Shown here piece by piece: positions 9,201 through 16,012 of a DNA stretch of 64,000 nt (its first letter is position 1; each line of letters begins with the position of its first letter). The notes under the pieces were generated by a model. That model was given only the letters and a program-made list of their open reading frames with translations, ran no database searches and was not told the DNA's origin. A program made the position numbers and the translations under genes. Source of the stretch: Flavobacterium sp. ALD4 (GTDB lineage Bacteria > Bacteroidota > Bacteroidia > Flavobacteriales > Flavobacteriaceae); assembly GCF_002836475.1 (NCBI RefSeq), contig NZ_PJBJ01000023.1, positions 124,001 through 188,000 on the forward strand. The letters run 5' to 3'.

Positions 9201-10616
9201 ACCTGAAAGAGAAAGAATTGGGATAAATACAATTAAGATGATTAACTGTCCAAAAATGGCCGAATTCATCATTTTAGAAGTACTATTGTATGTGATTTGG
9301 TCAATTTGTATTTGCCTATCTTCTTTAGAAAGGGGGCCTAATTGGACTGCTTTACTGGCTATTTGAAACGCAATAAACTCAACGATAATAACGGCTCCAT
9401 CAATAATAATACCGAAATCGATAGCACCAAGACTCATCAGGTTAGCATCAATTCCGAAAATATTCATCAATGAAATCGCAAATAATAGACACAATGGAAT
9501 AACAGAGGCTACTACTAATCCAGATCGCCAGTTCCCTAGCAACAAAACCACTACAAAAATAACGATTAGACAACCTACAATAAGATTCTCCGCAACTGTA
9601 AAAGTGGTCTTACCAACTAATTCACTACGTTCTAGAAATCCATTTATATAAACTCCGTCTGGTAATGATTTTTGGATTTCAGTAATTCTAACCTTTACAT
9701 CATTGATTACTTGTTTAGAGTTAGCTCCTTTTAGCATCATCACTTGACCGAGTACCTTCTCGCCTTCTCCGTTACCAGTGATGGCACCGAAACGATTCGC
9801 ATGGCCAAAGCGAACATCAGCCACATTTTTCACATAAATAGGTATTCCGTTTGTATTCTTTACCACTATGTTTTCAATATCTTCTAGTGATTTTACTTTT
9901 CCTTCGGCACGAATAAAGTAACTCTGATTTACTTTTTCGATATAAGCACCACCAGCAATACTATTATTGTTCTCAAGCGCCGTAAAAACATCTGTAGTAC
10001 TGATGTTCATGGCTTTTAATTTAGAAGGAGTTATTGCAATTTCATATTCCTTTAAGTAGCCCCCCCAAGTATTGATTTCAACCACCCCTTTTACTCCTGA
10101 TAATTGGCGCTTTACTACCCAGTCCTGAATGGTTCTTAAATCAGTTACTGTGTATTGGTCTTTAAATTCGGGTTTTACTTCTAATGTGTATTGATAAATT
10201 TCTCCAAGTCCTGTAGTAATAGGACCCATTTGTGGAGTTCCAAAACCGGCTGGAATTTTTTCAGAAGCCGATTTTATTTTTTCAGCAATTAATTGCCTGG
10301 GTAAATAAGTTCCTAAATCATCCTCAAAAACAATGGTTACCACGGAGAGGCCGAATTTTGAAATAGAGCGAATTTCTTTAACATCCGGCAAGTTTGCCAT
10401 TTCAATTTCTACTGGATACGTAATGTACTGTTCAATATCCTGAGTCGAAAGGTTTTGTGATGTAGTAATAACTTGTACCTGATTGTTAGTAACATCAGGG
10501 ACTGCACCTATAGAAATTTGAAATATAGAATAGACTCCAAAGCCAAAAATTCCTAAAGTGAATAACAAAACTATAAGTTTGTTTTTAAGACTAAAAGCAA
10601 TAATTTTTTCAAGCAT
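6282..10616 (-). CDS. CzcA-type RND metal pump fused to TolC-like outer-membrane factor
   Basis: A 1444-residue fusion. Residues 1 to about 1045 form a heavy-metal-efflux RND transporter: first TM at about 12-32, two large periplasmic loops, and the TM4 motif DFGIIIDGAVIIVE with D400, D406 and E413. In the HME family this DFG...DGA...VE signature marks divalent-cation exporters such as CzcA; CusA-type pumps differ. Residues about 1054-1068 (YLILLLLSTSFAFSQ) look like an internal signal peptide. Residues 1070-1444 resemble a TolC/CusC outer-membrane factor, with paired long helices (KNKLSLEISKVYYHIVYLQN, FRGSNKGLTQSL...). There is no stop or Met codon at the junction. If the inner segment is cleaved, one ORF would supply two proteins in two membranes. 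It lies 67 bp after the kinase gene and 3 bp before the adaptor. Confidence 0.92.
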   Translation of the reverse strand: MLEKIIAFSLKNKLIVLLFTLGIFGFGVYSIFQISIGAVPDVTNNQVQVITTSQNLSTQDIEQYITYPVEIEMANLPDVKEIRSISKFGLSVVTIVFEDDLGTYLPRQLIAEKIKSASEKIPAGFGTPQMGPITTGLGEIYQYTLEVKPEFKDQYTVTDLRTIQDWVVKRQLSGVKGVVEINTWGGYLKEYEIAITPSKLKAMNISTTDVFTALENNNSIAGGAYIEKVNQSYFIRAEGKVKSLEDIENIVVKNTNGIPIYVKNVADVRFGHANRFGAITGNGEGEKVLGQVMMLKGANSKQVINDVKVRITEIQKSLPDGVYINGFLERSELVGKTTFTVAENLIVGCLIVIFVVVLLLGNWRSGLVVASVIPLCLLFAISLMNIFGIDANLMSLGAIDFGIIIDGAVIIVEFIAFQIASKAVQLGPLSKEDRQIQIDQITYNSTSKMMNSAIFGQLIILIVFIPILSLSGIEGKMFKPMAMTFSFALVGAMIFCFTYVPVVSSLFLKPKEENPNSFSNRLIRKLNSWYLPIITWGLRNTKKVLYGALGLLVLGGGLFTTMGGEFIPTLDEGDFVIQPVLKTGTSLTKTIATTTKIEKIILKNFPEVDQVVSRIGAAEVPTDPMSMEESDVIVKLKPKSEWVSADSKDELADKIKAAIEKQIPNMEIEFTQPIEMRFNELISGTRSDIAVKVFGEDLDVLSRKAREIKKAIAKVEGASDIIIEKTEGLPQMTVRYDRSKIARYGLNIAELNDMIALGFAGKTVGNVFEGEKRFDMVMRLDKTNRHDIDDLKNLYISTPNGEQIPLQELAVIEYTEGPAKISRDNTNRRIVVGINVRNRDLQSVVTDIQDIVNTKIKLPPGYYVQYGGQFENFQSAKDRLMVAVPLALFLILILLYFAFGSIKEALMVYSAIPLSAVGGVLFLWMRGLPFSISAGVGFIALFGIAVLNGIVLIEHFKELKHQGMKNIDELILKGTTDRLRPVLLTAAAAALGFLPMALSSSAGAEVQRPLATVVIGGLFTATILTMVVLPVLFKVFDGKELKKAKFKKHHSDSYLILLLLSTSFAFSQKSNTELDSLIVKGIANNKNLKAYQLQVDKYQANIKSAYTFEKTNIYFNYDENNLASNNKQLNVFGAQQRFSFPTVYGAQKKVYEKEYEKEKASFEIQKNKLSLEISKVYYHIVYLQNQETMYFYLDNLYQNFSKASDRRFELGETNYLEKITAQAKFRQIKTTLFQIENDKKAHYDLLYSLIQTDKKIAIKNNSITPLFNLTEELSKTIQSIYLESVTGVYESQIKLQKQHWLPDLNLEYFRGSNKGLTQSLNGFQLGIAVPILFSGNISKSKVTQLELQSWEQHKQNEEQKMEQFVRQKKNELAKYQEAITYYNQYGKKLSDEIIKVANLSYKHGEIDFFQYIQSLENATTIQVEYLDNVLQFNKTQLDSQYLNF

Positions 10617-10683
10617 TTTTTGTTACTTTATTTTATATTTCAAAAACACAGCAAATAGATAGGGACACTCACAGTCTAAAGAA

Positions 10684-12078
10684 CTACTTAAAATCTTCTT
10701 TGTCATAGCTTAAAGTTACTGCTGTCCCAACACTTTCTTGACTCGAAATTTGAACATCAATACTAAGTAATAAACATAGTTTTTTCACTATTGACAAACC
10801 CAACCCTGTTCCTTTAATTTGAGGATGATTTGTTGCATTAGATCTGAAAAATTGATTAAAAACTTTCGATATATCCTTTGAGGAAATCCCTATGCCGGAA
10901 TCGATTATACTGCACTCAATTTTATCATCATCATCTGTTGTAATAATAGCTAATTTAGTATTTTTATCTGAATATTTTAGTGCGTTAGATATCAAATTAT
11001 TAATTACTATCGAGAATAAATAAACATCAGTTTTGATATAGTAGTCCTTTTTAAACTCAGTTACAACTTGTATATTTTTAGTTTGAATTGTGGTAGAATA
11101 TCTTGAAATTGAATCTAATATTACTGTATTTAAATAAATTTTTTCCTTCTTTAAGCTTTGCTTTTGATTTTCAAATCTCGCGAGCAATAGCAACTGATCT
11201 ACTAGATTGTTTAGCCGATCTACTTCATAAATACAAAAATTAATTTTTTCTTCGTACTCTGCAGCGTTTCTAGGCTTTCTTATCAAAACCTCCAGAGTCC
11301 CTTTTATCACAGTCAACGGAGTCCTTAATTCATGCGAAGCATCAGACGTAAATTCTTTTTCTCTTTCAATCGTGTTTTCGATTCTGTCTAATAAATTATT
11401 TATTGTTTTAGATAGAACATAGAGCTCATCAAGGTTCTGAGGTAATGGAATTCTAGAGGTCAGATTATCTTTGGTAATAATGTTAGAAGTCTCTATAATA
11501 GAACTAATCGGTTTTATACTTCTTCCAGCAATAAAACGTGCAATCAGAAAAAGGACAACTAGAATCAAGGGATAAGCAATAATCAATACTTCAAATAAAT
11601 TTTGAAGAACCATAGAGGCGTCTTCCAGAGACATCGCAATTACTAAGTAACCTATTTTTTGCGTTCTATTGTATATTGGAGTCTGTATTTGCCGAATTTT
11701 GTTATGTAATAATTTTGTGTCAAACAATTCATCATCGGCAATATCCTTATGAAACTGTAAGTTTTGCTTTTTTAGATTGGGAGATTTTTCGATTAAATTC
11801 CCTTTACTATCTAAAAACTGAATAAAAACGGGGTTTACATCAACAGTGTTGTGTTCCCTTTTTTTCCATTCTTCTAAATGAATAAGGAAAATAGCATTGT
11901 TTTTTATTTCAATTTCGTTCAAGTGATTCTTTACTTCCTTACCAATATCATTATTAAGACGGTTGTAAACACTTAGTTTCACAATAGAATAAATAGTAAA
12001 AAACACCACAAAAATCAACAAAGCAGTGGTGATTATGTAATTGAAGGCAATTCTATTTTTAAATGAAAATTGTTGCAT
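10684..12078 (-). CDS. Sensor histidine kinase (CusS-like)
   Basis: Inner-membrane kinase of 464 residues. TM1 is at about 11-33, a periplasmic sensor loop at about 34-160, TM2 at about 162-183, then a HAMP linker. HisKA follows with the phospho-acceptor in SDASHELRTPLT (His249). HATPase boxes are NNLISNALKYSD (N), DSGIGIS (G1) and KGTGLGLSIVKKL (G2). It starts 6 bp after the response regulator stop, so the pair is coupled. The periplasmic loop holds several His residues (H67, H76, H110, H125), compatible with metal sensing, but this is only suggestive. Neighbouring metal pump genes support a role in metal response. Confidence 0.9.
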   Translation of the reverse strand: MQQFSFKNRIAFNYIITTALLIFVVFFTIYSIVKLSVYNRLNNDIGKEVKNHLNEIEIKNNAIFLIHLEEWKKREHNTVDVNPVFIQFLDSKGNLIEKSPNLKKQNLQFHKDIADDELFDTKLLHNKIRQIQTPIYNRTQKIGYLVIAMSLEDASMVLQNLFEVLIIAYPLILVVLFLIARFIAGRSIKPISSIIETSNIITKDNLTSRIPLPQNLDELYVLSKTINNLLDRIENTIEREKEFTSDASHELRTPLTVIKGTLEVLIRKPRNAAEYEEKINFCIYEVDRLNNLVDQLLLLARFENQKQSLKKEKIYLNTVILDSISRYSTTIQTKNIQVVTEFKKDYYIKTDVYLFSIVINNLISNALKYSDKNTKLAIITTDDDDKIECSIIDSGIGISSKDISKVFNQFFRSNATNHPQIKGTGLGLSIVKKLCLLLSIDVQISSQESVGTAVTLSYDKEDFK

Positions 12079-12084
12079 TAGCAG

Positions 12085-12747
12085 TTAGTCATTTGCGATG
12101 TAACCCACACCGCGAACTGTTTTTATATAGTCTTCTTCTATTTTTAAATTTAACTTTTTACGGATAGCATTTATAAAGACATCAATAACGCCAGTGTCAT
12201 AATCAAAATGAATATCCCAAACATCTTCTATAATTTGATTTCTGGTACACACTTTTCCTTTGTTTTTAACTAAGTAGCACAAAAGATCAAACTCTCTGTT
12301 TGTCAACTGTACTAAAGTTTTATTAGACAAAACACTGTGCTTTGCAATATCAATTTGTATCGCTCCAAGTGTCAAAATAGTCAATTCATTCTGATTTCTA
12401 AAATGAATTTTAATACGTTCAATCAATTCTTCAAAACTAAACGGTTTTTTAATATAATCATTTGCACCCGCTTTAATACCCTCAATTGTTTCTCGAACCG
12501 TGTCTCTAGCCGTCAAAAATAGTATTGGTGTGTCTACATCTATTTTTCGAATAGCTTTACACAAATCTAATCCAGTCATTTTTGGCAACATCCAATCTAA
12601 AAGAATTAAATCAAAATGATGCTTCTGTATAAGTTCGAATCCTTGTAACCCATCAAAAGCGCTGGTAATTTGATATCCTTCCTCTTCTAAACCCTGTTGT
12701 AAAAACTGTACGATTCCTACTTCATCTTCCACTATTAAAATATGCAT
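12085..12747 (-). CDS. OmpR/CusR-family response regulator
   Basis: 220 residues: receiver domain with acidic pocket VEDE near the N terminus, phospho-acceptor Asp51 (LLDWMLPKMTG) and the PILFLTARD and KPFSFEEL lysine motifs. It is followed by a winged-helix DNA-binding domain (LTNREFDLLCYLVKNKGKVCTRNQI, VINAIRKKL, VRGVGYIA). It pairs with the adjacent histidine kinase and sits in the middle of the operon it probably controls. The 8-bp-arm palindrome at 15923-15945 upstream of the operon is a candidate binding site (inference). Confidence 0.92.
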   Translation of the reverse strand: MHILIVEDEVGIVQFLQQGLEEEGYQITSAFDGLQGFELIQKHHFDLILLDWMLPKMTGLDLCKAIRKIDVDTPILFLTARDTVRETIEGIKAGANDYIKKPFSFEELIERIKIHFRNQNELTILTLGAIQIDIAKHSVLSNKTLVQLTNREFDLLCYLVKNKGKVCTRNQIIEDVWDIHFDYDTGVIDVFINAIRKKLNLKIEEDYIKTVRGVGYIAND

Positions 12748-12758
12748 ATCCCTTTTAT

Positions 12759-14153
12759 TTATTCCAGTAAAAATTTGAAACCTAAAGAACCAATATTTGC
12801 AGACAAACCGTCACTTCTAGTATAATGATTCAACCGTAAATCTATTGATTTTAATCCTAAAACAAAGATTTTAGCACGAGTAAAAATATCGGTGTAGGTA
12901 AATCCTAAGCCATATTGATTGCTGGTAAATTTTGACAAATCATAATCAGAGGTATAATATTTCTCCGTTGATATATGCTTTTCATAAGGCGCAAAATAAT
13001 CTGAAGCCGTTTGGGTATAGTAACGGAACATAGGATACGCAGTGAAGCTGGAGCTGATTTTAATGGGCAGCTCTATAGATGCCGTATGGGCCTGAATTCC
13101 CCAGTTATCCTGATAATATCTATAGTACGTTCTGGCAACCACATATTCATTGATATAAAAATTTAATCGTGCTCCTATCGGAATTTTAAAATGGGTACTT
13201 GGCAGTCGCTCTTTGTCATCAGCTAATTGATATACACCCTTATTTTCTGAAGTGTTGTATACTGGGATATATTGAGCTTGACCGACATAATAATTTGCTT
13301 TATCAGTAAAATAGACTCTTTGATATGGAGTTCCCAATAGGCCTTCCTGTTGCAAAACATCCATAAAAACAGATAGTTGAATCTTTTTTGTTAGTATCTG
13401 AGAAACTGAAATAGAAGCGGAATAGGAATTTCTATTTGTCTTTTCGTAGGGTTCAAAGGCAGCTGGTAGATAGGCTTGCGATCTAGCACCATTTTGCTCG
13501 AATACAGGAACGCCAGAAAAATATCCAGTGTTCTGAAAACTAGCTCCGTATTGTGCGTATTCTCGTAATTCAATAGGATAAATAGGTCTCCACTGATCTA
13601 AGTAGGCATTGGCTTTAACGCTTACTTCGGTATTTTTTTCATTGAATAACTTGGTAAACCCACCTCCGAAACCAATTGATGTATAGTCATACTCATTTGA
13701 AAAAGAAACATCAGCATTCCAAATGTCATTTCTATCGTCCGAATTATGACTATAATTCACACTAGCAGAGGCTAATTGATCACTCCTTGAAGCTCCAGAT
13801 GATGCTTGCCATGGAGTAGGACTAGATGCCCCAGAGGCTCCTGAATCATCATATGGATTAATATTGCTTGAAGAAGCAGAAGTGTAAGCCGAAATCCCGA
13901 CATCAAAAGTCAAGACATCGTCATCATTTAGCGGAACTGCGACTACAATATTTGATGCGATGTCAGATAGTTTTTCTGAACCTATTCCTCCGTTAACGGC
14001 TGAATGTACACCATCTTGATTGTAATAACTCAACAGTACGTCAACTTCAGTATTTTCTAACACTCTCTTTTTAAACGTGGCCGTCGAATCTTTAACTTGG
14101 GCAATAGCAGCAATGTTTATTAACAGTGCCATCATAAATACTATTTTTTTCAT
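12759..14153 (-). CDS. DUF3570 outer-membrane barrel-like protein
   Basis: 464 residues with a clear signal peptide (MKKIVFMMALLINIAAIAQ). After a Ser/Gly-rich stretch (about 95-125) the rest has the alternating aromatic/polar pattern of outer-membrane beta strands and ends in LGFKFLLE with aromatic residues near the C terminus. Matches my knowledge of DUF3570 proteins, which travel with DUF4266 lipoproteins and ApbE enzymes. No biochemical function is established that I can name. It starts 9 bp after the DUF4266 gene and ends 11 bp before the response regulator, so it is part of the same transcript. Confidence 0.8.
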   Translation of the reverse strand: MKKIVFMMALLINIAAIAQVKDSTATFKKRVLENTEVDVLLSYYNQDGVHSAVNGGIGSEKLSDIASNIVVAVPLNDDDVLTFDVGISAYTSASSSNINPYDDSGASGASSPTPWQASSGASRSDQLASASVNYSHNSDDRNDIWNADVSFSNEYDYTSIGFGGGFTKLFNEKNTEVSVKANAYLDQWRPIYPIELREYAQYGASFQNTGYFSGVPVFEQNGARSQAYLPAAFEPYEKTNRNSYSASISVSQILTKKIQLSVFMDVLQQEGLLGTPYQRVYFTDKANYYVGQAQYIPVYNTSENKGVYQLADDKERLPSTHFKIPIGARLNFYINEYVVARTYYRYYQDNWGIQAHTASIELPIKISSSFTAYPMFRYYTQTASDYFAPYEKHISTEKYYTSDYDLSKFTSNQYGLGFTYTDIFTRAKIFVLGLKSIDLRLNHYTRSDGLSANIGSLGFKFLLE

Positions 14154-14162
14154 TTTATTATA

Positions 14163-14372
14163 TTAATTACAACCACATCCACCACCTGTTTTTCCTCCAT
14201 TTGCCCCTGCTGCGGCCTCACGATACACCTGAAAAGTAGTTTCGTACTTTTCAGCTGCTTTCGCTGCTAACTTCATGTCGGGATCATTTATGTATAATTT
14301 GTCATATTCTTTTACCACTACACAAGATTGCATAGTTGCCAAAACAATTACAAAAAGAACTAATTTATTCAT
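14163..14372 (-). CDS. DUF4266 lipoprotein with Gly-Cys tail
   Basis: 69-residue precursor. The N terminus MNKLVLFVIVLATMQSC is a lipoprotein signal with Cys17 as the lipidation site, leaving a mature peptide of about 53 residues. The middle is helical (YDKLYINDPDMKLAAKAAEK, then YETTFQVYREAAAG). The C terminus is GANGGKTGGGCGCN, with two cysteines spaced by one glycine. Function unknown. The gene overlaps the end of apbE by 8 bp and lies 9 bp before the DUF3570 gene. The Cys-Gly-Cys tail next to a thioredoxin-like protein and a metal pump suggests a redox or metal-binding role at the membrane surface (inference). Confidence 0.8.
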   Translation of the reverse strand: MNKLVLFVIVLATMQSCVVVKEYDKLYINDPDMKLAAKAAEKYETTFQVYREAAAGANGGKTGGGCGCN

Positions 14373-15354
14373 TGTTAAATTTTTTTAAATCGATATTTTT
14401 TGAAGCAAATATTTTTCCCTTATCATCTACATATATACATCCAATTCCTGGTAGTTGATTCACTAAATCCAGTCCTACATCGACACCCATAACAAAAACA
14501 CCGGTTGCTAATGCATCAGCAAATTCTGTTGATTTAGCAAAAAGGGAAACACTAATTACTCCTGTTGCAGGGTATCCCGTTCTGGTATCTATAATGTGTG
14601 AATACCGTATTCCGTTAAACGTCACGTACTTTTCATAGCTTCCTGAAGTCTCTACAGCACTATCTTCTAATGGAAAAGTGGCGAAAATTTTATCCTTGTT
14701 CAATGGATTTTTAATTGCGACTTTCCATTTCTCTCCATTAAGTTGTTTTCCCCATGTATTGATATCCCCAGACACGTTTACAATTCCGGCAACCACACCT
14801 TTAGAAATAAGTAATGCCTTTATTTTATCAGCAATAAATCCTTGACCAATACCTCCCAATCCTAACTTCATCCCTTCCTCCTTGAGAAAAATAGTATTGT
14901 TTTTCGTGTCAAGAATTATATTTTTATATCCCACTTTAGCAACCGATTTTTTAATTTCTTCCGGCGTTGGCATAGCGGTCATACTTCCGTCAAATTTCCA
15001 AATTTTATCCATTGAGGCATAACTGATGTCAAAAGCGCCAGAAGTTAATTCTGATATTTTTATGGAACGTTGTACTAAATCAAATACTTCTTGAGGTACT
15101 TTAATTGGCTTTATACCAGCATTTCTGTTGACTTCAGATATCGGCGTTGTTGGTATCCAATCTGAAATTAAGTTTTCAAGCCGTGAGACTTCGGCTATAG
15201 CCATGTCAATATAAGTATCGGCTTCAGGAATATCTTTTGCTTCAACGATCATTTCAAACGGACTACCCAACATAGACAACGACCTTTTATGGGTAACCTG
15301 CGCTGATGCCAAGATTCCGGACAATAAAAAAAAATATAAACTTATACGTTTCAT
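14365..15354 (-). CDS. ApbE-like FAD:protein FMN transferase
   Basis: Extracytoplasmic flavin transferase that links FMN to a threonine or serine of target proteins, using FAD and Mg2+. The ATG at 15354 gives 329 residues with a signal peptide (MKRISLYFFLLSGILASAQ). Family motifs: LISDWIPTTPISEVNRNAG, TSGAFDIS, GLGGIGQGFIADKI, NVSGDINTWG, ETSGSYEKYV, HIIDTRTGYP and FADALATGVFVMG, so all the usual binding elements appear present. It lies 4 bp after the thioredoxin-like gene. It is a paralogue of the NQR-linked enzyme at 55965. No DxxSGAT target site is visible in the neighbouring operon products, so its substrate is unknown. Confidence 0.9.
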   Translation of the reverse strand: MKRISLYFFLLSGILASAQVTHKRSLSMLGSPFEMIVEAKDIPEADTYIDMAIAEVSRLENLISDWIPTTPISEVNRNAGIKPIKVPQEVFDLVQRSIKISELTSGAFDISYASMDKIWKFDGSMTAMPTPEEIKKSVAKVGYKNIILDTKNNTIFLKEEGMKLGLGGIGQGFIADKIKALLISKGVVAGIVNVSGDINTWGKQLNGEKWKVAIKNPLNKDKIFATFPLEDSAVETSGSYEKYVTFNGIRYSHIIDTRTGYPATGVISVSLFAKSTEFADALATGVFVMGVDVGLDLVNQLPGIGCIYVDDKGKIFASKNIDLKKFNNE

Positions 15355-15358
15355 CCTT

Positions 15359-15793
15359 TTATTTGATAAAGGAATTAAGTAGGGCAATATATTCGTTTGG
15401 AGAAACGTTTTTATAGCTAGTCTTTCCCAGTACTGTGCCCTTAGAATCCAAAACTACAACTAAGGGAAAAACTCCCTCTTTATTATATCGTTCGGCAAGT
15501 CCATCATTTTGTTTTTGGAGATTCGAATCTAATTGATTTTGTTTTTTCTTAGGAAAATCGGCCCGCTCTAATATTAAATTAGATGCGGCATATTCCTTAA
15601 ATTCTGCGGACTGCCAGATACTCTTATCTAATTTGATACAGGGCGCACACCAATCTGATCCTGAAAACACTAAAACTACTGGCTTGCTTTGGCTAGCAGC
15701 CTCTTTTTTTACGAGTTCAAAATTGGTTTTCCAATCTTGGGAATAGCCTAGACTAATAACAAAGAAAAACACCAACACCATTACTTTTTTCAT
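15359..15793 (-). CDS. Secreted thioredoxin-like protein
   Basis: About 144 residues with signal peptide MKKVMVLVFFFVISLGYSQ and a thioredoxin fold carrying the CAPC active site in SGSDWCAPCIKLDKS. It lacks a long insert and matches the thioredoxin_7-like group. It is probably periplasmic, where it could reduce or oxidise the cysteines of the DUF4266 lipoprotein (inference). First gene of the long minus-strand operon. The ATG at 15793 is favoured; another lies two codons upstream at 15799. Confidence 0.87.
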   Translation of the reverse strand: MKKVMVLVFFFVISLGYSQDWKTNFELVKKEAASQSKPVVLVFSGSDWCAPCIKLDKSIWQSAEFKEYAASNLILERADFPKKKQNQLDSNLQKQNDGLAERYNKEGVFPLVVVLDSKGTVLGKTSYKNVSPNEYIALLNSFIK

Positions 15794-15879
15794 TACCATT
15801 TAATTTAAAATCGATTGTTATTACTTCCATCAAAATCAATTTTGTAAGTCGTCGATATATGAAACGATTTTACATTCAA

Positions 15880-15887
15880 CAAAGGTA
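15880..15887 (-). promoter_or_regulatory. Promoter -7 box of the redox/metal operon
   Basis: TACCTTTG on the minus strand matches TAnnTTTG exactly, about 87 bp before the thioredoxin-like start. The palindrome at 15923-15945 lies 36 bp further upstream, a position typical for an activator site. Confidence 0.55.
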
Positions 15888-15922
15888 AATCAAAACAAAA
15901 ATGAATACGGATAGGTCCCTCT

Positions 15923-15945
15923 ATTCTTAAGTAAAAATTAAGAAT
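15923..15945. promoter_or_regulatory. Palindromic candidate operator
   Basis: ATTCTTAA and TTAAGAAT form perfect 8-bp inverted arms separated by 7 nt, in the divergent region between the redox/metal operon and the LtaS-like gene. The arm spacing (about 15 bp centre to centre) would place both half-sites on nearly the same face of the helix. It may bind the operon's response regulator (inference). Confidence 0.5.
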
Positions 15946-15987
15946 GATTAGCAGCTAAACATAGGTTATTTATTACTCCAAAAACAT

Positions 15988-15995
15988 TAGATTTG
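15988..15995 (+). promoter_or_regulatory. Promoter -7 box of the LtaS-like gene
   Basis: TAGATTTG matches TAnnTTTG, 17 bp before the ATG at 16013. Confidence 0.5.
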
Positions 15996-16012
15996 CTTCA
16001 AAATAAGTTCCT

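Noticed and set aside
7501..9366. Several 70-110 codon plus-strand ORFs inside the RND pump gene
   Set aside because: They lie fully antisense to a well-supported 1444-residue protein and have no domain features; shadows of its codon use.
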